From Lachnospiraceae bacterium (GTDB lineage: Bacteria; Bacillota; Clostridia; Lachnospirales; Lachnospiraceae): a stretch of 12,362 nt of DNA. The stretch spans positions 1-12,362 of the forward strand of contig JAEEKC010000115.1 in assembly GCA_016282215.1 (NCBI GenBank). Reading direction: 5' to 3'. Both the position numbers and the translations under genes were made by a program. Under the pieces are notes generated by a model. The model was not told the origin of the DNA. It did not search any database and was given only the letters and a program-made list of their open reading frames with translations. Shown in pieces: positions 6,164-12,362 of the stretch; position 1 is the first letter of the stretch; each line of letters opens with the position of its first letter.

Positions 6164-6832
6164 ATGTCCTGGGACTATGTATATAAAGATCCAATAGAAT
6201 ATCAGATCCATACGCAGATGGAAAAAGTGAAGCACGAATCCTATCGTGTCTCCTCCCAGCTTGACAGCGTCAACAAGCGTCTTTCCCAGATCCGAGATGA
6301 GGGAAAGATCAATCTCATGCTGTTTTGCGCGATCTTCGTTATCTATGGCGTCTCCTTTATCGGACTGAACAGCCTTTCTGTCATCCTTCGCCTGATCTGC
6401 ACGATCCCTTATGTCCTGTGTCTGTTCGCGCTCATTTTTTTGACGCCGGTTCTGCTATATAAAACAGCGAACGGATTTTTGCAGTATTGGCTAAATCTCC
6501 ACTCGGAGCAGTATACACAGCTTATGAGAAAAATGGGAATCCAGACATACGAAGAAGAACGAAGGTGCTGTGTAAGATTACAGCTAAAATACGAAGACTA
6601 TCTGAAACAATTAGATGAATGGAAGGACGCAAACGCGGAAGGAACTCTTTCGTTATCAGAGAAAGAGCTCCTTGCGGAATTTGAAAAAATGGATCTCACA
6701 GGGAGCGTGCCTGTGACCAATGCCTACAGCGGAAAAATGGCCACTTTTACCAAAATCATGACAGCGATCATGTGGCTCATCCCCTTTTTGGTCGCGATTA
6801 TTGCGATCCTGAAATTTGCACAGAGTTTATAG
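6164..6832 (+). CDS. Unrecognised membrane protein with three hydrophobic segments
   Basis: A 222-residue protein whose family I do not recognise. Residues 1-48 are polar and probably a short coiled coil (MEKVKHESYRVSSQLDSVNKRL). Two hydrophobic stretches follow at about 50-70 and 73-99. A charged middle domain of about 95 residues (100-193) contains a second helix-rich, possibly coiled-coil part (EEERRCCVRLQLKYEDYLKQLDEW region). A last membrane segment lies at about 194-217. There is no signal peptide and no catalytic motif. This layout suggests a membrane-anchored structural or scaffolding protein rather than a transporter. The ATG at 6164 has AAGGA at 6151-6155, 8 bases upstream. The gene begins 32 bp after the hairpin repeat; no promoter is evident in the short gap, so it may depend on read-through from the kinase. 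A separate promoter for pepD follows it. Confidence 0.7.
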   Translation: MSWDYVYKDPIEYQIHTQMEKVKHESYRVSSQLDSVNKRLSQIRDEGKINLMLFCAIFVIYGVSFIGLNSLSVILRLICTIPYVLCLFALIFLTPVLLYKTANGFLQYWLNLHSEQYTQLMRKMGIQTYEEERRCCVRLQLKYEDYLKQLDEWKDANAEGTLSLSEKELLAEFEKMDLTGSVPVTNAYSGKMATFTKIMTAIMWLIPFLVAIIAILKFAQSL

Positions 6833-6862
6833 ATCTATGACCTGAAAAAATACCATTTTCCT

Positions 6863-6891
6863 TTGTTTTCTATAGGGATTTGCGGTACAAT
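6863..6891 (+). promoter_or_regulatory. Probable promoter for the dipeptidase gene
   Basis: TTGTTT (6863-6868), a 17-base spacer ending in TGCGG, and TACAAT (6886-6891) resemble a sigma-A promoter; the TG two bases upstream of the spacer end may help. The predicted start is about 60 bases before the pepD ATG. Confidence 0.5.
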
Positions 6892-6960
6892 GCAGATAGT
6901 AACGTCTTATGAATACAGCACTATTTTCATATAAACTATAGAGCGAAAGGATTTCATGTT

Positions 6961-8487
6961 ATGGATACGAAACAAAACAATACATTAGCAGATCTGGAGC
7001 CAAAGGAGGTCTTTCGCTTTTTCGATGAGATCTGTAAGATCCCCCACGGCTCGGGGAATACAAAGGCGATCAGTGATCATCTGGCCGCATTTGCCAGGGA
7101 AAGAAACCTTCCTTACAGGCAGGACGACCACGATAACATTATCATTTGGAAGGACGCAAGCGCCGGCTTTGAAACCGCCCAGACCGTGATCATTCAGGGA
7201 CATATGGATATGGTCTGCGTCGCAGAAGACGGATACGAAATCGACTTTACCAAAGACGGACTGATCCCCGAGATCAGGGACGGCTCTATCACTGCCCGCG
7301 GAACCAGCCTGGGTGGCGATGACGGGATCGCCGTGGCTATGGCACTTGCCATTCTTGACAGTGATACGATCAAGCATCCGCCCCTTGAGGTGGTGATCAC
7401 ATCTGATGAAGAGATCGGCATGCTGGGTGCGCAGGCCCTTGACTGCAGCGACTTAAAGGGAACCCTTTTACTGAATATCGACTCCGAAGACGAAGGTTAT
7501 CTCACCCTGGGCTGCGCCGGAGGCGCAACCGTCACTGCGCACTTACCGGTCGAACGGGAAAAAACCGGTGCCGAAGCCCGCTGCAAACTCACCGTATCCG
7601 ACCTGACCGGCGGTCATTCCGGTGTGGAGATCGATAAAGAGCGGGCCAATGCTTTTGTCCTCATGGCACGGACGCTCGATAATATCCGGCAGATCGCCGC
7701 GCAGAACGATGCTGATCTTCATCTGACCACACTTTACGGCGGCGGCAAAGACAATGCCATCCCGGTTGCCTGCGAAGCAGAGTTTATCATTTGTCTTAAA
7801 GATACAGCGGAAACAGATGGTATCATCGATAAGATTTCCGCATGTGTCCTGCAATCAGAAAAGACGTTTCAAAATGAATACCATGTTACTGACAAGAATC
7901 TGTCCCTGCAGTTTGTCCGGCAGGAAACCCCTGTGACAGAAAGCAGCAATCTTCTTCCGCTTGACAAGGCTTCCACGGACAAGGTCATTGATATGCTGCT
8001 CCTGCTTCCGAACGGCGTGCAGCGGATGAGCACTGACATACCGGGACTGGTACAGACCTCTTTAAATATGGGCATTCTGAAAACCACCGAAGATGAAGTG
8101 GCGGTGTCAATGCTGGTAAGATCGTCCGTTGAAAGCGAGAAGTATGACGTTATCCGAAGGATCCGGATCCTGATGGATATATTAGGCGCAAACATCAGCA
8201 TTTCCGGCGATTATCCGGGCTGGGAATACAAAGAAGATTCCTATCTGCGCCCCGTCATGGTCAGCGTTTTTGAAAAACAATACGGACGCAAACCCGTGCT
8301 GGAAACCATCCACGCAGGCGTTGAGTGTGGACTGTTTGCATCCAAGATCCAAAACCTTGACGCCGTATCCTTCGGCCCCGACTTAAAAGATATCCACTCT
8401 CCGAAAGAAGCCATGAACATAGCAAGCGTCAAGCGAACCTGGGATTACGTACTCGGCGTGCTTAAGGCACTTGGCACAGATCATTAA
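6961..8487 (+). CDS. pepD: Aminoacyl-histidine dipeptidase (M20C family, PepD)
   Basis: A cytosolic zinc dipeptidase that splits Xaa-His and other dipeptides, releasing amino acids for growth. Its 508 residues compare with about 485 in the E. coli enzyme. All expected metal and catalytic residues are visible: GHMDMV with His81 and catalytic Asp83, the GGDDG bridging Asp120, SDEEIG with general-base Glu150 and ligand Glu151, NIDSED with Asp174, and the C-terminal ligand His479 in FGPDLKDIHSPKE. The lid or dimerisation domain (about 190-390) carries GGHSGVEI and LYGGGKDNAIP, typical of M20C. No signal peptide is present. The ATG at 6961 has AAAGGA at 6946-6951, and a probable promoter lies at 6863-6891, so it is likely transcribed alone. 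It converges on an AraC-type gene 48 bp away. The gene looks intact and functional. Confidence 0.96.
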   Translation: MDTKQNNTLADLEPKEVFRFFDEICKIPHGSGNTKAISDHLAAFARERNLPYRQDDHDNIIIWKDASAGFETAQTVIIQGHMDMVCVAEDGYEIDFTKDGLIPEIRDGSITARGTSLGGDDGIAVAMALAILDSDTIKHPPLEVVITSDEEIGMLGAQALDCSDLKGTLLLNIDSEDEGYLTLGCAGGATVTAHLPVEREKTGAEARCKLTVSDLTGGHSGVEIDKERANAFVLMARTLDNIRQIAAQNDADLHLTTLYGGGKDNAIPVACEAEFIICLKDTAETDGIIDKISACVLQSEKTFQNEYHVTDKNLSLQFVRQETPVTESSNLLPLDKASTDKVIDMLLLLPNGVQRMSTDIPGLVQTSLNMGILKTTEDEVAVSMLVRSSVESEKYDVIRRIRILMDILGANISISGDYPGWEYKEDSYLRPVMVSVFEKQYGRKPVLETIHAGVECGLFASKIQNLDAVSFGPDLKDIHSPKEAMNIASVKRTWDYVLGVLKALGTDH

Positions 8488-8496
8488 TGAATCAGC

Positions 8497-8514
8497 CCGT
8501 CCCCACCTGACACC
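8497..8514. repeat. Remnant of the GGGGACGG hairpin element
   Basis: CCGTCCCCACCTGACACC, 10 bases after the pepD stop, matches the right arm of the element at 5991-6131 (CCGTCCCCA-ATGACACC) except for one base change and one extra base. No second arm is present, so it is a solitary fragment between convergent genes. Confidence 0.65.
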
Positions 8515-8535
8515 CCAGCACCGCACCCTTACTAT

Positions 8536-9330
8536 TCACGTCAGGCCGGTCAGATTCGAATTATAGTTTCTGATACGAAACTGCTTCGGCGTACAGCCCT
8601 CGACTTTCCGAAAAGCTGAGATGAAGTGGCTCTGGGAACAAAAACCCAGGGAATAAGCGATCTGGGAATAGGTATAATCCGTTCCTTTCAGCAGCGCTTT
8701 CGATGTATGGATCCGAAGATCCGTCAGATAAGCGCTGAAGGTTTTTCCGGTTTCTTTTTTGAACAGACCTGCCAGATAACATGGGTGCTTTCCCGTGATC
8801 TCGGCTAACGTATCCAGGGTGATCTTTTGGTTGAAATGGGAATCGATGTAATTCAGGCAGGCATAGACCGGCCCGGAATACAGGCTCCCTTTTTTATGCT
8901 CCTGAACGATCTTCACCAACAAGGTCCAAACCTCCCGGTTCAGATTTTTGATCTGCTCTATGCTTGTGGTCAGGTCGGCTTTCTGGATATACACATCTGA
9001 AGTGGAATAAACCGTCTCCTGCGGGATGCCGGCTTCGATCAGATACCGGGTGGCAAGAGCCGTGTTGATGATGAATAGATAGCGCATATTTCGCAGGGGA
9101 TCTAAAGACAGCGTTCCCTGGATCTCGGGGTTGATGATCTTCTGCGACTCAGCTACCGCCCGCATATCGCCGTTCATCAAAAGATGAAACCTTTTGGATT
9201 CCTCCTGGTATGTCGTATGAATGAATCCGGTTTCCGCATTCTCATGGAGCAGCATGCGGATCTCCTCGAAGCTGATCCTGCTCTCTTTTTCTTTTGTTGT
9301 CTTTTCCTTTAATTGCATCTGTTCTGACAT
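8536..9330 (-). CDS. AraC-family transcriptional regulator
   Basis: A DNA-binding regulator of 264 residues with a C-terminal AraC/XylS double helix-turn-helix of about 100 residues. It contains ITLDTLAEITGKHPCYLAGLFKKETG (first motif), and AYLTDLRIHTSKALL and IAYSLGFCSQSHFISAFRK (second motif), followed by the family's closing TPKQFR. The N-terminal 160 residues are not a recognisable cupin; they look helical and include a RNMRYLFIINTALATRYLIEAG segment seen in clostridial AraC proteins of unknown ligand. The frame is open to an ATG at 9360, but the ATG at 9330 follows AAGAGAGAG at a normal distance and MSEQMQ is a natural beginning, so I prefer it. The gene is divergent from the acyltransferase fusion across a 260-bp gap and may control it, as AraC proteins often act on the divergent neighbour. 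That is inference. Confidence 0.88.
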   Translation of the reverse strand: MSEQMQLKEKTTKEKESRISFEEIRMLLHENAETGFIHTTYQEESKRFHLLMNGDMRAVAESQKIINPEIQGTLSLDPLRNMRYLFIINTALATRYLIEAGIPQETVYSTSDVYIQKADLTTSIEQIKNLNREVWTLLVKIVQEHKKGSLYSGPVYACLNYIDSHFNQKITLDTLAEITGKHPCYLAGLFKKETGKTFSAYLTDLRIHTSKALLKGTDYTYSQIAYSLGFCSQSHFISAFRKVEGCTPKQFRIRNYNSNLTGLT

Positions 9331-9523
9331 GAGATTCTCTCTCTTATTCGGATATAGCATCTTTCACTGTTTACCCGTGTGTTTAAATTGCCAAGAATAA
9401 AAATGCTGAAAAACGATTTGCTCCGAGCATATCATACATGCTATGTAAAGATTTTAACATAAATATAAAGAAATTGATATATGAACCTTTCATTGACTTT
9501 TACAATGTTTTTAGATGTTCGTA

Positions 9524-9552
9524 TTGTATATTCCGACAAGTAAAATTATAGT
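9524..9552 (+). promoter_or_regulatory. Probable promoter for the acyltransferase fusion gene
   Basis: TTGTAT (9524-9529), a 17-base spacer and TATAGT (9547-9552) form a good sigma-A promoter. The predicted start is near 9559, and the ribosome binding site AAAGGG lies at 9579-9584. The bases right after the -10 box, AAAAACTACTGATC (9553-9566), resemble the core of the 52-bp repeat, and TCCGA sits inside the spacer as it does in those units. Confidence 0.6.
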
Positions 9553-9591
9553 AAAAACTACTGATCTATTCAGAAAACAAAGGGATAATTC

Positions 9592-11724
9592 ATGAGCAGA
9601 GAACGATCCAAAAAAATACTCGGTCTGTTTTCCGTATTGATCATGCTGCATCATTTGGGACAGAAGGTCTCCGCTTTCTGGGTACCCGAGCTTTACAGGC
9701 AGCATGGACTTGAACCCTTTGTGCCCATCGGTTATCTTCTGGTCTCTTTTTTCTTCTTTTGCTCCGGTTACGGCCTGATCAAAAGCATGAAAAGCCGGGA
9801 AAACTATTTTGACGGCTTTCCGGTACGGCGCTTAAACCGCATCCTCTTCGTATTTGTGGTCACTCAGGTGATCTATTTCGGCGTTCGCACTTTTCAAAAA
9901 GCGGTTTCGCTGCCGCTGAATCCTTACTCCTGGTTTATCTACACCATTATCATTTTGTATCTGGGCTTTTTTCTGATCTACAGAAAAGAAAGTAAGCTAT
10001 CGCTAACTTTTATGGCACTCTGGATCCTGGGTTATTCCATCATCTGTTATATCCTTGTAAAGGGTAACTGGTGGTATAATGCATCACCTGTCTTCCTCCT
10101 TGGAATCATCATGGCAAAACGCGAAATCAATATCCAAAGTAAAGGAGATTCGGAAACGGACTCAGGAACGCAGATGTCCTCTGATGATCTTACAAAACCC
10201 GGATTGAAAAACAAAAAAACGATCCTCCTTCCCCTGATCCTTTCCGCCACTTTATTTCTTGTCTGCTTTATCATATCCGAAAACGCAGATGCCATCTATA
10301 AAAGCCTCCATATACAAAACTACGGCATTATGAACTTAATTCGGGTATTATTGCAGATCATTGCCTGCTCTGCCTTTTCCCTGTTCATCTATCTTCTGGC
10401 ATCGCAGCCGCATAAAGACAACGTGACTGAAACCGATACCGAAAAAAAGTCAACAAAAAAAGGCAGGATTGCCACGAATATTCTCTGCTTTTACGGCAGC
10501 ATGACATTGGAATTCTATCTGATCCACGGTTTGTTTGTGGAACTTTTTGCACATCACTTTATCAGCGATACCAATCCACCGGTTTACTATATCCGAAACG
10601 TTGCGGCCTATGTGCCGGTCGTTTTTGTTTTGTCCACGGCATCTGCCCTTTGCCTGAAAAAACTGGCAGACTGGATCACGAACGTTTATAAAGAAAGCGA
10701 CAGTTTCAGAAAATTCACCCACGACATGAAGAAAGTGGGAATGATCATTCTACTGGGAATCGCAGGAATCACCGTCTTTATGGGGCTGCGTCGCGCACGG
10801 GTTACTCGGGAAGCTGAAGATACGGCATCGCAGTTTAAAGATAGTTTTGTAAAAACGGTGACAGCAGGCGGCAGAGAGATTGCGCTGCTGGATGAAGGAA
10901 ACGGGGAATATACCGTGGTGCTGATGAGCTGCGAACTGCCATGCGCGACTTTGCATCTGAATCCTCTGGCAGACCGGCTGTCGTCAGATTATCGCGTCAT
11001 CATCATCGATTATCCCGGCACAGGATTTTCGCCGGATACAGATGAGGAAAGAAGCGCGGATTTTTATACGGATGTTGTCAAAGATACGCTGGATGCCTTA
11101 GAAATCAGGGATCATATCATCCTGGTGCCCCATCTTCTCTCCGGACTGTATGGCCTTTCTTATATAGAGCAGTACCCGGAAGGCATTGAGGGTATCGTCT
11201 TTATTGACGGCGTGCCGCCCGAGATCGGAAAGCATATATTGGGCGGAAATTTCAACAGTGAGGACGAATATGCCTGGTTTATCAGGCGCTATGCCGGCGC
11301 CATGAAACTGCGGCAGGAATTTATGGTAAGGACTGGATATGTGTCCTGGCAGTTTCCGATCTATGAGCTAATGTATCCGGAAAAAAATATGCAGGAATAC
11401 CTTCCTGTCATGGAAATGATGTATACGAAATATTACATGCGGTGCGCTTATCTTCTGGAGCAAAAGGAAGCCTATGCTAACTGTGAGAAAGTAAAAAACA
11501 TGAAACTCCCCGAAGATCTTCCGGCTGTATTTTTGCTCAGCAATCAGATGAAAAACGCAAACCCTTACGGACTAAACTGGCTGAAAGCCTACAACAAAAA
11601 AATCACCGACAAGGACATCCAGAAAGTAAAAGTCATTGCCGGAGACCCCTATAATGCCTATTATAATCCCAGAGTGATCAAAACCATGATTGATGAATTT
11701 ATGGCTGATATGAAAAATGAATAA
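9592..11724 (+). CDS. Membrane acyltransferase-3 fused to a degenerate alpha/beta-hydrolase domain
   Basis: A 710-residue two-domain protein. Residues 1 to about 375 form a multi-spanning acyltransferase-3 domain, a family that moves acyl groups onto sugars or envelope polymers. It has HH at 20-21 in the first helix, FFFFCSGYGL (54-63), an RRLNRILF loop and EFYLIHG near 307. Polar low-complexity linkers near 185-208 and 275-290 interrupt it. A last membrane helix (about 383-400) leads to an alpha/beta-hydrolase-like domain (about 421-708), with DYPGTGFS at 473-480 and the strand-helix block IILVPHLLSGLYG. In active relatives the last motif reads GHSxGG; here Leu515 takes the nucleophile position, and the usual C-terminal His near GDPYNAYYNP (684-693) is missing. 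The hydrolase part may therefore be a binding domain. The start ATG has AAAGGG 7 bases upstream. A MutS-like gene follows after 15 bp. Confidence 0.82.
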   Translation: MSRERSKKILGLFSVLIMLHHLGQKVSAFWVPELYRQHGLEPFVPIGYLLVSFFFFCSGYGLIKSMKSRENYFDGFPVRRLNRILFVFVVTQVIYFGVRTFQKAVSLPLNPYSWFIYTIIILYLGFFLIYRKESKLSLTFMALWILGYSIICYILVKGNWWYNASPVFLLGIIMAKREINIQSKGDSETDSGTQMSSDDLTKPGLKNKKTILLPLILSATLFLVCFIISENADAIYKSLHIQNYGIMNLIRVLLQIIACSAFSLFIYLLASQPHKDNVTETDTEKKSTKKGRIATNILCFYGSMTLEFYLIHGLFVELFAHHFISDTNPPVYYIRNVAAYVPVVFVLSTASALCLKKLADWITNVYKESDSFRKFTHDMKKVGMIILLGIAGITVFMGLRRARVTREAEDTASQFKDSFVKTVTAGGREIALLDEGNGEYTVVLMSCELPCATLHLNPLADRLSSDYRVIIIDYPGTGFSPDTDEERSADFYTDVVKDTLDALEIRDHIILVPHLLSGLYGLSYIEQYPEGIEGIVFIDGVPPEIGKHILGGNFNSEDEYAWFIRRYAGAMKLRQEFMVRTGYVSWQFPIYELMYPEKNMQEYLPVMEMMYTKYYMRCAYLLEQKEAYANCEKVKNMKLPEDLPAVFLLSNQMKNANPYGLNWLKAYNKKITDKDIQKVKVIAGDPYNAYYNPRVIKTMIDEFMADMKNE

Positions 11725-11739
11725 GAAGGGAACTGTTTT

Positions 11740-12362
11740 ATGGACATCTTATTTTGTGAAGGATCAAACAGAAAAACCACCGTCCTTCGGCCGGAAACCG
11801 TGAAGGACCTGGCGCTGAACGAGATCATTGAGAGTATCGCCGTGAGTGAAAAAGACACCGCGATCATCAAAAATATTTTTACCAGGATACCGGAGGATCC
11901 GGCTGATATCAGATACCGGCAGGAGATTTTGAAGGATTTTTGTGAAAATGAAGAGTTTTGTCAGCAGGTAACAGGTTCACTCGGCCTGATCACAACGCTG
12001 AAGGATTACGGAAGGGCATCTTTTACGGCGCCCGGTGAAAATCTTTTGTATTCTCTTCTTGGAAATTTGCGGGAGGTTTCCACCTACATTCAGGTTTCGG
12101 AAAAACTGGTAGAGGCCCTTCGCAAACACTCCGTAAGATCCGTTGGTCTTTGCTGTCTGAAAGAGAAGCTTGAACAGGTTGTGGAGGATGAAAACTTCGA
12201 GACAGCCAAGAAGGATGTTGAGAAGATGCTTGCGGATCTTTCCGTAGTCAAGGGAGCGCTCATCGCTGTGAATTTCACCCCGGATCTGAACGTAGAATCC
12301 GTAGCCGCCATGGAGTTTGTGGATCATAAGCTGCGCTCGAAATACACCCTTGCCGAAGTGGC
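11740..12362 (+). CDS. MutS-like DNA-binding ATPase, N-terminal part (runs off the window)
   Basis: The frame opens at ATG 11740, preceded by AGAAGGG at 11723-11730, and has no stop before the window edge; 207 codons are visible. It begins MDILFCEGSNRKTTV and continues with DLALNEIIESI and then DPADIRYRQEILKDF. This pattern recalls the N-terminus of the clostridial MutS-related proteins that lack the mismatch-recognition domain and carry the MutS ATPase at their C-terminus. The rest of the fragment is helical (lever/clamp-like), consistent with MutS core helices. The ATPase motifs, which would settle the assignment, are outside the window. It lies 15 bp after the acyltransferase fusion, so the two are probably co-transcribed, although no functional link between them is obvious. 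An alternative is an unrelated helical protein. Confidence 0.6.
   Translation, partial: MDILFCEGSNRKTTVLRPETVKDLALNEIIESIAVSEKDTAIIKNIFTRIPEDPADIRYRQEILKDFCENEEFCQQVTGSLGLITTLKDYGRASFTAPGENLLYSLLGNLREVSTYIQVSEKLVEALRKHSVRSVGLCCLKEKLEQVVEDENFETAKKDVEKMLADLSVVKGALIAVNFTPDLNVESVAAMEFVDHKLRSKYTLAEV

Noticed and set aside
6041..6235. Short open frames on both strands across the hairpin repeat, with NRPHLTP- and GTVLFDN-like peptides
   Set aside because: These peptides are translations of the repeat itself, often mis-annotated as proteins; they are not genes.
11661..11870. Minus-strand open frame across the end of the acyltransferase fusion
   Set aside because: It is a shadow of the two plus-strand genes there, both of which have clear domain content or a ribosome binding site.

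Overview
The window looks like a chromosomal stretch from a low-to-mid GC Firmicute of the class Clostridia, most plausibly a Lachnospiraceae-type gut anaerobe. The reasons are purine-rich AAGGAG-type ribosome binding sites, sigma-A-like promoters, and the protein families present: a paired half-size ABC exporter, a DegV/FakB lipid-binding protein, a NahK-like kinase, an M20C dipeptidase and a MutS-like protein of the type common in that family. No species can be named from the sequence. I see no rRNA, tRNA, CRISPR array or intact transposase.

Layout. (1) 1-2721, plus strand: the end of one ABC exporter half-transporter, overlapping the start of a second, complete one; together they probably form a heterodimeric exporter. 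A terminator hairpin that can work in both directions follows. (2) 3094-4534, minus strand: a MarR-type regulator and, upstream of it, a DegV-family protein. DegV has a near-consensus promoter (TTGACA-17-TATACT) with two matching palindromic operator sites. (3) 5052-6017, plus strand: an aminoglycoside-phosphotransferase-fold sugar kinase (NahK-like). Its 3' end runs into a hairpin-forming mobile repeat, which supplies its last codons and stop. (4) 6164-6832: an unrecognised membrane protein. (5) 6961-8487: a PepD/M20C aminoacyl-histidine dipeptidase with its own promoter, converging on an AraC-type regulator (8536-9330, minus). (6) 9592-12362, plus strand: a large fusion of a membrane acyltransferase-3 domain with an alpha/beta-hydrolase-like domain that appears to have lost its catalytic residues. 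It is followed after 15 bp by the start of a MutS-like gene that leaves the window.

Two repeat families shape the intergenic DNA. One is a GGGGACGGTTCT hairpin element (5991-6131, with a remnant at 8497-8514). The other is a diverged repeat of about 52 bp, with a dyad and an ACTACTGATCA core. It occurs as short tandem arrays in front of degV and of the kinase and after marR, with weaker traces in front of marR and of the acyltransferase fusion. It is the least explained structure in the window.

Functionally the region is mostly housekeeping or accessory metabolism: export, fatty-acid handling, sugar phosphorylation, dipeptide hydrolysis and envelope acylation. I found no convincing new defence or biosynthetic system. 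The items most worth following up are the pseudo-hydrolase acyltransferase fusion, the 52-bp repeat family and the double-operator degV promoter.
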